7,695 nt of DNA, from the NCBI GenBank assembly GCA_015492355.1, contig WGFF01000098.1:1-7695 (forward strand), in the 5' to 3' direction. Positions 1-6,187 of this stretch are shown one piece after another (the stretch's first letter is position 1; each line of letters opens with the position of its first letter). The translations under genes and the position numbers were made by a program. The notes beneath the pieces are model-generated. The model had not been told where the DNA came from and searched no databases. It saw only the letters and a program-made list of their open reading frames with translations. This DNA comes from Deltaproteobacteria bacterium. GTDB lineage: Bacteria; Desulfobacterota; GWC2-55-46; S146-73.

Positions 1-317
1 AGGTTATCCCGGCTCTTAAAGTATCTCTCAACCATGGGCTTCCATTTTCGTTTTACACAGGCAGGCACCTTTGCGTATCCATAACCTGGGAGATCGACAA
101 GATAGAATGCATTGTTTATTCTGTAGAAGTTTATGGTTGTTGTCTTGCCAGGTGTTGAGCTTGTTCTGGCAAGCCTCTTTCTTCCTGTAAAGGTATTTAT
201 GAGGGATGATTTTCCAACGTTACTCCGTCCCACCAGTGCTATCTCTGGAAGCCTGTCCTTAGGATAATGGGCTGGACTCACAGCACCTGCAACAAACTCT
301 GCTGTCTTTATCTTCAT
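1..317 (-). CDS. engB: Ribosome biogenesis GTP-binding protein EngB (YsxC/YihA), 5' part only
   Basis: This is the N-terminal 105 residues of a small TRAFAC-class GTPase; the rest lies beyond the left edge. The EngB/YsxC family helps assemble the large ribosomal subunit in the cytoplasm and is normally about 195-200 residues long, so roughly half is visible. The sequence shows the G1/P-loop GRSNVGKS at residues 30-37, the G2 segment STPGKT at 54-59 and the G3 segment DLPGYGYAKV at 75-84. The G4 (TKxD) and G5 motifs would be off-window. The start ATG at 317 gives MKIKTAEFV, a typical family N-terminus. It lies 12 bases after the ATPase stop codon, with a weak AAGG overlapping that stop, so translation may be coupled. 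The DLPGYGYA form of G3 separates EngB from Era, EngA and Obg. Function is confident; completeness cannot be judged. Confidence 0.95.
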   Translation of the reverse strand, partial: MKIKTAEFVAGAVSPAHYPKDRLPEIALVGRSNVGKSSLINTFTGRKRLARTSSTPGKTTTINFYRINNAFYLVDLPGYGYAKVPACVKRKWKPMVERYFKSRDN

Positions 318-329
318 ATCCCAAAGACC

Positions 330-2120
330 TTAGCCTGTTACTGATACTACCTCCTCATAGGTTGTAATACCATCGAGCATCTTCTTTATCGCAGCCTCTC
401 TGAGTGTCATCATGCCCTCTGACCTTGCTATCTTTCTTATCTCTCCTGTATCGTGTGTTCTCGAAAGGATGTTCCTTATCCTCTCTGAGATAGCCATTAT
501 CTCGAATATACCTGTCCTGCCCTTGTAACCAGTTCCCCTGCATTCCCTGCACCCCTCACCGTAATACACCGTGTATGTCTTCTCTGGCAGTCTCAGGTGT
601 TCGAGCTCCTCTGGCTTTAGGTCACGCTGTTTTTTACATTCACTGCATATCTTTCTTACGAGCCTCTGTGCAACCACACCGAGTACAGTGGATGATATGA
701 GAAAATCTGGTACACCGAGGTCGAGAAGCCTTGTAACGGATGATGGCGCATCATTTGTATGGAGTGTGGATAGCACAAGATGGCCTGTGAGTGCTGCCTG
801 CACTGCATTGCTTGCTGTCTCTGGGTCCCTTATCTCGCCGACCATTATTATATCAGGGTCCTGTCTAAGGATGGTCCTTAGAGATTCTGCAAAATCAAGC
901 CCTATCTGTGGCTGAACACCCACCTGATTGAAATCCTCCACCACCATCTCTATCGGATCCTCGATGGTTACTATATTCACCTCTGGAGAGGAGAGAAACT
1001 TGAGTGCTGAATAAAGGGTGGTGGTCTTGCCACTGCCTGTGGGACCTGTTACGAGTATTATGCCGTGTGTCTTCTTGAGAAAGGAGTTGAAAAGCTGGAG
1101 TTCCCTCGGATAGAAGCCGAGGTCTTTGAGGTCCTGGAACAGGATATCAGGATCGAATATCCTTATGACTATCTTCTCTCCAAAGGCTGTGGGGAGTGTC
1201 GATACCCTGAGCTCTATCTCCCTTCCCCTGAAGGCTGTCTTTATCCTGCCGTCCTGTGGTCTCCTCTTCTCTGCAATGTCCATCCTCGAGAGCATCTTGA
1301 TCCTTGAGACAATGGATGGATGGACCACCCTCGGGATGGTATGTATGTAGTGGAGCACGCCGTCGATGCGAAGCCTTACAAGGGACCTGTCCCTTTTCGG
1401 CTCAATATGTATATCACTCGCCCTCTGATCGTATGCATAATGGAGTAGGTACTCAACAGCGTTTACAATATGCTGATCCGTTGCCTCTATCTCTGTCTCG
1501 CCCTTGAGCCTTACGTACTGCTCAAGATTGCCGAGGTCGATCCCGCCGGTGCGTTCCTTTTCAGCCGCTATGACCGAGTACCTGAAGCCATAAAACTCCC
1601 TTACTATCTTGAGGATATCCGTCTTGGAGCTCAGAACAAGTCTTATCTTCATCTTCAACGTCCTTTTGAGATTCTCCACTGCCTCAAGGTCAAATGGGTC
1701 TGCAATGGCAACGGTGATGATGCCATCCTTTTCCTCGATGGGTATGACCAGATGCCTCTGTGCAAAGGGGCGCGGGATGTAGGATGTAACCACGTCGAGA
1801 TCGAGCTTGAGGGGGTCTATCTTTCTGTAGGGTAGCCCTGTGTCCTGGGCTATTGCCTCTGTGATTATATCCTCTGACAGAACCTTACCTGTACCTGGAA
1901 TCTCAAGGTTGAAGGATGCTATTACCTCTGCCGGAGAGATGGACTCATGGATGACGTGGAATTTCTTGCCGGAATAGAAGGTCTCATGGTGTCTTTTGAG
2001 TCTTGCCCTCTGTTGCTCACCCTTTATGAGTATCTCCCTTTCCTGCTCGGGTGTTATAAAGCCCTTTTTTCTCAAAACACCCGCAACGTACTTGAGGGTC
2101 AGGGCTTTCTTGCCATTCAT
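330..2120 (-). CDS. GspE/PulE/PilB-family assembly ATPase (type II secretion or type IV pilus)
   Basis: This 596-residue hexameric ATPase family powers pseudopilus (type II secretion) or type IV pilus extension from the cytoplasmic face of the inner membrane. The N-terminal part (about 10-178) is MshEN/T2SSE_N-like, with the typical TGLPYRKIDP at 94-103 and an IAIADPFD-type strand near 138-144. The catalytic domain has Walker A GPTGSGKT at 359-366, the Asp box TIEDPIE at 385-391, Walker B DIIMVGEIRD at 423-432 and the His box region HLVLSTLHTNDA at 447-458. A zinc-binding tetracysteine is present (C492, C495, C524, C527), which is found in extension ATPases and not in PilT retraction ATPases. 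The start ATG at 2120 has GAGGT five bases upstream. No other pilus or secretion gene is in the window, so PilB and GspE cannot be separated; the length leans slightly to PilB. The charged stretch at 30-60 between the two N-terminal helical segments looks longer than in compact relatives. Confidence 0.93.
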   Translation of the reverse strand: MNGKKALTLKYVAGVLRKKGFITPEQEREILIKGEQQRARLKRHHETFYSGKKFHVIHESISPAEVIASFNLEIPGTGKVLSEDIITEAIAQDTGLPYRKIDPLKLDLDVVTSYIPRPFAQRHLVIPIEEKDGIITVAIADPFDLEAVENLKRTLKMKIRLVLSSKTDILKIVREFYGFRYSVIAAEKERTGGIDLGNLEQYVRLKGETEIEATDQHIVNAVEYLLHYAYDQRASDIHIEPKRDRSLVRLRIDGVLHYIHTIPRVVHPSIVSRIKMLSRMDIAEKRRPQDGRIKTAFRGREIELRVSTLPTAFGEKIVIRIFDPDILFQDLKDLGFYPRELQLFNSFLKKTHGIILVTGPTGSGKTTTLYSALKFLSSPEVNIVTIEDPIEMVVEDFNQVGVQPQIGLDFAESLRTILRQDPDIIMVGEIRDPETASNAVQAALTGHLVLSTLHTNDAPSSVTRLLDLGVPDFLISSTVLGVVAQRLVRKICSECKKQRDLKPEELEHLRLPEKTYTVYYGEGCRECRGTGYKGRTGIFEIMAISERIRNILSRTHDTGEIRKIARSEGMMTLREAAIKKMLDGITTYEEVVSVTG

Positions 2121-2209
2121 AATAGACCTCGGAACATAAGGGAAACCTCTTTATCCTGAAATGTTACTACAACAGGTTCCACCCCACACCCCTCTAATTA
2201 AGGGTATCA

Positions 2210-2473
2210 TCACTCTATCCTCAAAACATCCTCTTCCTTTTCTTCCTCAGGGGGCTTTTCTGCCTCCCCTTCCACATCCCTTTTAACAAGGGCTTTTAAG
2301 AGTTGGTTTGTCTTTTTCTGCTCTTCTATAGCCTCTCTCATGAGGTCCTTGATGCCAAAGACAGAAAACGGCATGGCTATCCACAGGATTATGAGTACAC
2401 ACAGGGATATGACAAGAAATATTGCAAAGGCTGTTGCCAGAACCACTGAAAACTCCCCACCCGTATCGAACAT
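2210..2473 (-). CDS. Small single-pass membrane protein of unknown function (87 aa)
   Basis: I do not recognise a named family. The protein has a short N-terminus (MFDTGGEFS), one long hydrophobic segment at about residues 9-35 that should span the inner membrane, and a conserved-looking join, PFSVFGIKDL, at 35-44. A charged amphipathic helix follows (about 42-65, EAIEEQKKTNQLLKAL), which could form a coiled coil, and the tail is very acidic and proline-containing (66-87). The layout resembles many small inner-membrane proteins that hold a cytoplasmic helix near the membrane. The start ATG at 2473 has AAGGGG and AGGG upstream. It sits between hisS (153-base gap) and the secretion/pilus ATPase (89-base gap), on the same strand as both. 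A link with the ATPase is possible but rests on position alone. The coding call is supported by the coherent transmembrane-plus-helix design and a sensible start. Confidence 0.72.
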   Translation of the reverse strand: MFDTGGEFSVVLATAFAIFLVISLCVLIILWIAMPFSVFGIKDLMREAIEEQKKTNQLLKALVKRDVEGEAEKPPEEEKEEDVLRIE

Positions 2474-2579
2474 AACCCTGACCCCTTTGCTGTTTTTTAT
2501 TGGTATACTATCTTGATTGAACCTGCGGGAAGACCCCGTCTGTAAAATAGCCTCTTCTATTCCATATACTGAAAAGACA

Positions 2580-2631
2580 GATGAGACACCCTGCCTCCGT
2601 GGGCGGTAATCTGGTGTGGTTTTCCCTCATC
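2580..2631 (-). terminator. Possible imperfect hairpin at the 3' end of hisS
   Basis: GATGAG with ACACC (2580-2590) faces GGTGT (2613-2617) and CTCATC (2626-2631), with an asymmetric bulge in one arm. On the minus strand the structure overlaps the hisS stop codon and is followed by TGTCTTTTC. It may act as a weak terminator or RNA 3' end for hisS. The stem is interrupted and the T-run is short, so the call is tentative. Confidence 0.25.
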
Positions 2632-3883
2632 TCTCTTTCAGTTCCAGCTGTATCCTATCCACTGCAAGGTCGAGAGAGACCCGCTCCTGTAGCCCTGATT
2701 CCATATCCCTCAGGGTTACAACACCACTGCGGAGCTCATCCTCACCGAGTATGATGACAAATCTCGCCCCGAGTCTGTCCGCCCTTCTCATCCTGCCCTT
2801 AAGCGAACCATCCCTGTAGTCAACAACAACCCTTATCCCCCTGTCTCTCAAAATCCCTACTATCTGTATCCCCTCTCTCTCTGCGTCATCGCCCATGGGT
2901 ATGAATACAGTAAGGGGAACAGAGCCCCTGTATCTATCCTTTACAACGAGGGCGATGCGTTCAACCCCCATGGCAAAGCCAAAACAGGGGGTATCTGGAC
3001 CACCGAGCTCCTTTACAAGGTTGTCATACCTTCCACCAGCAACAATGGCATTCTGTGCGCCGAGCCCCTCGGAGGTTATCTCGAAGGCAGTCCTGGTATA
3101 GTAATCAAGCCCCCTTACCATCCTGGGATTGACAGTGTAGTCTATACCAGTAAGCTCGAGGCGCCTTCTAACCTCTGAGAAGTGCTCTCTACAGGTATCA
3201 CAGAGGCTATCGAGTATGGACGGGGCATCAGTAATCGCTTCAATACATGCACTGTTCTTACAATCCAGTACCCTCAGGGGATTCACCCCCATCCTTCTGT
3301 TGCAGTCCTCACAGAGCCCTTCTCTCTTCTTTTCGAGGAATGCTATGAGCCTATTTCTGAAAGGGGGCCTACAAAGGGTACAGCCAAGGGAATTTATATA
3401 GAGGGTTGTATCCTTAAGCCCCAGCCTTTCGAGTACCATGAGTACCATCTGGAGTATCTCTGCATCGAGCTTCGGGCTTTTTTCTCCCAGCACCTCCGCA
3501 CCTATCTGGTAGAACTGGCGGTATCTGCCCTTCTGTGGTCTTTCGTATCTGAACATGGGTCCACTGTAAAAAAGCCTGCATACAGGTGTCCTCTCATAGA
3601 GCCTGTGTTCTATATAAGCCCTTACAACGGATGCTGTGCCTTCGGGTCTCAAAGAAAGGGATTCTCCACGACGATCACAGAAGGTATACATCTCCTTTTC
3701 CACTATGTCCGTTCCCTGTCCTATACTCCTGAGGAAGAGTTCGGTCCTTTCCACCACGGGTATCTTTATCTCGGAGAAGCCGAAGCCCACAAACACCTCC
3801 ACCGCCTCTTTCTCTATCCTGCGCCACACATCACTATCACCAGGGAGTATGTCATTAAAGCCTCTTATCGCTGTTATTGCCAT
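2627..3883 (-). CDS. hisS: Histidyl-tRNA synthetase (HisRS)
   Basis: This class II aminoacyl-tRNA synthetase charges tRNA-His with histidine using ATP in the cytoplasm. Its 418 residues match the usual bacterial length. It opens with the typical MAITAIRGFNDILPGD. Motif 2 lies around 106-133 (FRYERPQKGRYRQFYQ). The histidine-binding signatures are RGLDYYTRTAFE at 257-268 and AGGRYDNL at 282-289, and motif 3 is FGFAMGVER at 301-309. The C-terminal part from about 323 is the anticodon-binding domain. The insertion domain is cysteine-rich (C168, C171, C191, C194, C208, C213, C228, C231), a pattern known in HisRS of several bacterial groups that suggests metal binding. The start at 3883 is fixed by the conserved N-terminus and by an in-frame stop two codons upstream. 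The ribosome binding site is weak and distant (AGAGGG about 13 bases upstream). HisRS is separated from the paralogue HisZ by its intact HisA and HisB motifs. Confidence 0.97.
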   Translation of the reverse strand: MAITAIRGFNDILPGDSDVWRRIEKEAVEVFVGFGFSEIKIPVVERTELFLRSIGQGTDIVEKEMYTFCDRRGESLSLRPEGTASVVRAYIEHRLYERTPVCRLFYSGPMFRYERPQKGRYRQFYQIGAEVLGEKSPKLDAEILQMVLMVLERLGLKDTTLYINSLGCTLCRPPFRNRLIAFLEKKREGLCEDCNRRMGVNPLRVLDCKNSACIEAITDAPSILDSLCDTCREHFSEVRRRLELTGIDYTVNPRMVRGLDYYTRTAFEITSEGLGAQNAIVAGGRYDNLVKELGGPDTPCFGFAMGVERIALVVKDRYRGSVPLTVFIPMGDDAEREGIQIVGILRDRGIRVVVDYRDGSLKGRMRRADRLGARFVIILGEDELRSGVVTLRDMESGLQERVSLDLAVDRIQLELKER

Positions 3884-3904
3884 GGTTCAAAGAATACCCT
3901 CTTC

Positions 3905-3966
3905 AAAAGGAGTGGCTCTAAAGCCTCCAGAGATACGCAAGGAAGGTACAAGGGGAACCTCTCTGG
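3905..3966 (-). promoter_or_regulatory. Possible structured leader of hisS with terminator-like hairpin
   Basis: In the minus-strand transcript upstream of hisS, CCAGAGA (3966-3960) can pair with TCTCTGG (3933-3927), enclosing a small AGGT/ACCT hairpin. A second hairpin follows: GGCT (3925-3922), loop TTAG, AGCC (3917-3914), extended by three further pairs around a 2-base bulge. It is followed directly by TTTT (3908-3905). The two stems share bases 3927-3928 and partly compete. This could be an attenuator, but it has no T-box consensus and the T-run is short. Confidence 0.3.
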
Positions 3967-4007
3967 TATTATTTTACAAACTCTCTCAAATAGAGGAAGG
4001 AATTATC

Positions 4008-4295
4008 TCAAAAACCCTGATTCTGGCTCAAGGTAGGTTCAGATCTTTTCTCAAACCTCCCCTCTTTCAGGGCCTTTATAAGGGAGTTGTGCTGTTCGCT
4101 CATTATCTCCTTCACTACCTTGTCGAGCCTCTCGAATTTTATTATATCCGCATAACTGGTGCGTTTTACAGCGATAATACTACCCTCTTTAAAGAGGATG
4201 GTGGTTATAACAGGATTCTTTAGCCCCCCATCCTCTGTCTGGATATGGTACCTTTCGCCCTTGTATATGAGGTCCTGATTGAAACCCTGCTGCAT
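4008..4295 (-). CDS. Conserved protein of unknown function with YHIQTEDGG motif (95 aa)
   Basis: This is a small cytoplasmic protein without signal peptide or membrane segment. It starts MQQGFNQDLIYKGERYHIQ and carries TEDGG at about 22-26, a beta-rich stretch with NPVITTILFKEGSIIA, the segment KRTSYADI, and then a helical region (KVVKEIMSEQHNSLIKALKEG). From memory it resembles a small family in Myxococcota, Desulfobacterota and Nitrospirota with the pattern FNHDVxYKGxxYHVQTED, whose function is unknown to me. The frame is open upstream to 4511, but ATG 4295 is chosen because AGAGGG sits four bases before it and family-like sequence begins there. The 124-base gap to hisS suggests the two may be separately controlled. 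The last residues (EPTLSQNQGF) look like an unconserved tail. Confidence 0.75.
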   Translation of the reverse strand: MQQGFNQDLIYKGERYHIQTEDGGLKNPVITTILFKEGSIIAVKRTSYADIIKFERLDKVVKEIMSEQHNSLIKALKEGRFEKRSEPTLSQNQGF

Positions 4296-4314
4296 CGTAC
4301 CCTCTTTCTGGTCT

Positions 4315-4343
4315 TTTTTAACATATTCTCTCTTTTTGTTCAA
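4315..4343 (-). promoter_or_regulatory. Candidate sigma70-type promoter for the 95-aa gene
   Basis: On the minus strand, TTGAAC (4343-4338) is followed after exactly 17 bases by TAAAAA (4320-4315), preceded by TG one base upstream (extended -10). It matches four of six consensus bases in each box. A start near 4308 would leave a leader of about 13 bases holding the ribosome binding site, which is short but workable. Confidence 0.35.
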
Positions 4344-4611
4344 GGGATTATGGCTTGCAAAGGAGTGAATCTCCTCGCATACAGGGCAGGACTTCAAGAA
4401 GTTATATCCTCTGAAATCCCCCAAAAGACCATAGCCTGTGGGGATTAACAGAATAGAGGCATTCTGGCAGACCTCATAAACCCCTACTTGAGGGTATGGA
4501 GCCATGAGCACTATCTATCCATGAAAAGACGGCTTAACCGTTCTTAAAGGATACTGGGTTTCATCTGCCCGAATATTCCCATGGAACATGACAATACATA
4601 GCCTTATTTAA

Positions 4612-4639
4612 TAGTCTTTTAATCTTTTTGTGCTACAAT
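4612..4639 (+). promoter_or_regulatory. Candidate extended -10 promoter for the first cytochrome-porin gene
   Basis: TGCTACAAT (4631-4639) is an extended -10 element (TGnTATAAT with one mismatch). The -35 position, 16 bases upstream, reads TAGTCT and is poor, which extended -10 promoters tolerate. A start near 4646 would give a leader of about 25 bases containing the AGGAGGT ribosome binding site. Confidence 0.5.
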
Positions 4640-4670
4640 CTATTAAAATCCCTGGTAGGAGGTGGCCTTA

Positions 4671-5951
4671 ATGGTGCTCTCTGTGTTTGCAAACATCTGG
4701 AGGCTTCTTGCAACAGCGGTTGTACTCTCTGTGTTTGTCGTTCTCTGCCTGTACGAGAGGGCGGAGGCTGTACCCATCTTCGCCCGTCAGTACGGGGCAA
4801 GTTGCAGGCTATGTCACGCTGCATATCCACGCCTTAACAGTTTTGGAGAGGAGTTTGTACTCAAGAACATGAAACTCCCCAACTGGAAGGAAGCTGGTAC
4901 GGTCGATACTGGGGACGAACGTCTTGCACTCCCGAAGTTTCCAGCCCTGGCACTCCGTACCATGGCTTACACCCAGGTAAGGCAGGCAAAGGAGATAGAC
5001 CCAACCACAGGTCCCACAGACAATGATGCCGAGCTGGACTTTCAGGGACCTTACATGATAAAACTCTTCTCCGCGGCACCTCTGTCCGAACACATCAGTT
5101 ATTACTTTTACGGTATATTCGCTGAAAAGGGGAGTAACGGTGAGACCGTTATTGAGGATGCGTGGTTTCGTCACGATGATATACTGTCTACCGGAATAGC
5201 CCTTCAGATCGGACAGTTTCAGGTATCCGATCTTATGTTCCCCAGGGAACTGCGCCTTACGTTCCAGGACTACATGGTATACCGTATGGCTGGTATAACC
5301 TATGACAGGGGTATAGTGCTGGATCGCAGGGTGGGACACCTCGATCTCGCCATAGGTGCTGTCAACGGTAACGGTATCTCCCAGAACTTCAACATCAACA
5401 GCCCTGGCTACAGAAGACCTGACCATATGTTCGATAACGACAGGGATAAATCCATATTCGGACGCATAGGTACAGAGGTGGGTCCTGTAACAGCGGGGGT
5501 CTTTGCCCTTGCAGGGAAACAGAAAAACATCACCTCAACAAAAAAGACAGATAAGGTCATCCTCGGTATAGACCTCTCTGGCAACATGGATGACAGGGTC
5601 TACTGGTTCTTCCAGGCACTGTGGAACAGATGGGAGGAATTCATCAAGGATGGAAGGAACTACGAATGGTACGGTGGTTTTGCAGGGCTGGATTATATCC
5701 ACTCCGAACAGTGGGTATTCTCCCTGTTGTACAACTACGCAGATGCAGGCGATTTAGATGGCACAAAGACAGTGTATGAAGGAATAGACATAAACAGCCT
5801 CACACTCACTGCATCTTACTACTTCATGACCAATCTCAAGGGCATAATAGAAGGTAATGTAGACTTCCTCGGTAAAGACAAGGATGATGACTACGTCGGT
5901 CACGAAACAAAGGAGGGCTACATACTTGTAGGCTTTGACGCTGCATTTTAA
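4671..5951 (+). CDS. Cyc2-related fused monohaem cytochrome c-porin, divergent (426 aa)
   Basis: This is a predicted outer-membrane protein carrying one covalently bound haem. A signal peptide (hydrophobic at about 11-27) ends at AEA (31-33). The mature chain starts VPIFARQYGASCRLCHAAYP, with the haem motif CRLCH at 45-49. The remaining 370 residues are rich in alternating polar/hydrophobic strands with aromatic girdles (for example HISYYFYGIFAE, WVFSLLYNYAD, LTLTASYYFM). Charged Asp/Asn loops lie between them. The protein ends in GYILVGFDAAF, and a terminal Phe is typical of barrels handled by the Bam machinery. This matches the layout of Cyc2-type proteins, in which a small N-terminal cytochrome is fused to a barrel of about 400 residues. 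The haem-region pattern departs from classical Cyc2 (YG for TG, FGEEF for GRxFK). The start is ATG 4671, seven bases after AGGAGGT (4657-4663); the GTG at 4662 overlaps that site and is rejected. Substrate is unknown; iron oxidation is one possibility. Confidence 0.78.
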   Translation: MVLSVFANIWRLLATAVVLSVFVVLCLYERAEAVPIFARQYGASCRLCHAAYPRLNSFGEEFVLKNMKLPNWKEAGTVDTGDERLALPKFPALALRTMAYTQVRQAKEIDPTTGPTDNDAELDFQGPYMIKLFSAAPLSEHISYYFYGIFAEKGSNGETVIEDAWFRHDDILSTGIALQIGQFQVSDLMFPRELRLTFQDYMVYRMAGITYDRGIVLDRRVGHLDLAIGAVNGNGISQNFNINSPGYRRPDHMFDNDRDKSIFGRIGTEVGPVTAGVFALAGKQKNITSTKKTDKVILGIDLSGNMDDRVYWFFQALWNRWEEFIKDGRNYEWYGGFAGLDYIHSEQWVFSLLYNYADAGDLDGTKTVYEGIDINSLTLTASYYFMTNLKGIIEGNVDFLGKDKDDDYVGHETKEGYILVGFDAAF

Positions 5952-6009
5952 GGGATTAAGGGATAAGGAGCAATCTCTCCAGAACTCTTCCCATACGCCC
6001 CTCTGAACG

Positions 6010-6051
6010 AAGGGGAAGGCGCAAAGAAGAGGCATGCGCTTTCCCCTTTTT
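6010..6051 (+). terminator. Strong rho-independent terminator after the first cytochrome-porin gene
   Basis: The left arm 6010-6022 (AAGGGGAAGGCGC) pairs with the right arm 6036-6048 (GCGCTTTCCCCTT). This gives a 13-base-pair stem with one G-T pair and a 13-base loop, and a T-run ends at 6051. It lies about 60 bases after the stop codon and should isolate the first gene from the second. Confidence 0.88.
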
Positions 6052-6065
6052 AGTGCTGTTTTCTC

Positions 6066-6093
6066 TTGACAAATGTATAGCACATGTTATATT
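6066..6093 (+). promoter_or_regulatory. Strong sigma70-type promoter for the second cytochrome-porin gene
   Basis: A perfect TTGACA (6066-6071) is followed after 16 bases by TATATT (6088-6093), which is itself preceded by TG one base upstream (extended -10). Transcription should begin near 6100 and leave a leader of about 88 bases. The promoter starts only 15 bases beyond the upstream terminator, so the second gene has its own transcription unit. Confidence 0.8.
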
Positions 6094-6112
6094 TGAATCC
6101 AAAAATTAACCC

Positions 6113-6158
6113 GATGGTCTTTTTTGAAGGGAGTTAACCATCCTAAGTTTTACAACTC
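6113..6158 (+). promoter_or_regulatory. Leader RNA with two mutually exclusive hairpins
   Basis: In the 5' leader of the second cytochrome-porin gene, GATGGT (6113-6118) can pair with ACCATC (6137-6142). GAGTT (6131-6135), inside that loop, can instead pair with AACTC (6154-6158). The two pairings cannot form together as simple hairpins. The stems are short, so this may be chance. No known riboswitch consensus is recognised. Confidence 0.22.
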
Positions 6159-6187
6159 AGCCAAAAACCTAAAAAGGAGGTAATTTG

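Larger units (their letters stand above)
4296..4670. other. Divergent intergenic region
   Basis: This 375-base region separates the minus-strand genes from the cytochrome-porin genes and should hold the start signals for both directions. Besides the two promoter candidates, it contains an inverted repeat AATCCCC (4415-4421) / GGGGATT (4440-4446) with an 18-base spacer, and a short ACGG (4529-4532) / CCGT (4538-4541) hairpin. A minus-strand frame stays open from 4511 into the 95-aa gene and includes a CPVC, but it has no good start signal and I do not regard it as coding. Confidence 0.5.

Noticed and set aside
2521..2541. Short string similar to the conserved GGAAAGACCCCGT of 23S rRNA
   Set aside because: Only about 14 bases agree and neighbouring sequence does not continue the match, so an rRNA fragment is not supported.
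3182..4036. Long plus-strand open frame (284 codons) opposite hisS
   Set aside because: It lies antisense to an unmistakable histidyl-tRNA synthetase, its translation has no recognisable domain, and it has no ribosome binding site. It follows from the codon bias of hisS.
4529..4541. ACGG/CCGT hairpin as a terminator
   Set aside because: The stem is only four base pairs, and no gene ends nearby on the strand where a short T-run follows.
4662..4670. GTG start nine bases upstream of the first cytochrome-porin start
   Set aside because: The GTG overlaps the AGGAGGT ribosome binding site, while ATG 4671 is ideally spaced from it.
4809..5426. Minus-strand open frame (205 codons) opposite the first cytochrome-porin gene
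   Set aside because: It is antisense to a gene with signal peptide, haem motif and barrel end, and its own translation shows no coherent protein features.
5998..6015. CCCCT/AGGGG pairing as an antiterminator for the 6010-6051 terminator
   Set aside because: The pairing is only five base pairs against a 13-pair terminator stem, so it would hardly compete.
6185..6187. TTG start one codon before the second cytochrome-porin ATG
   Set aside because: The ATG at 6188 has better spacing (six bases) from AGGAGGT and is the preferred codon.
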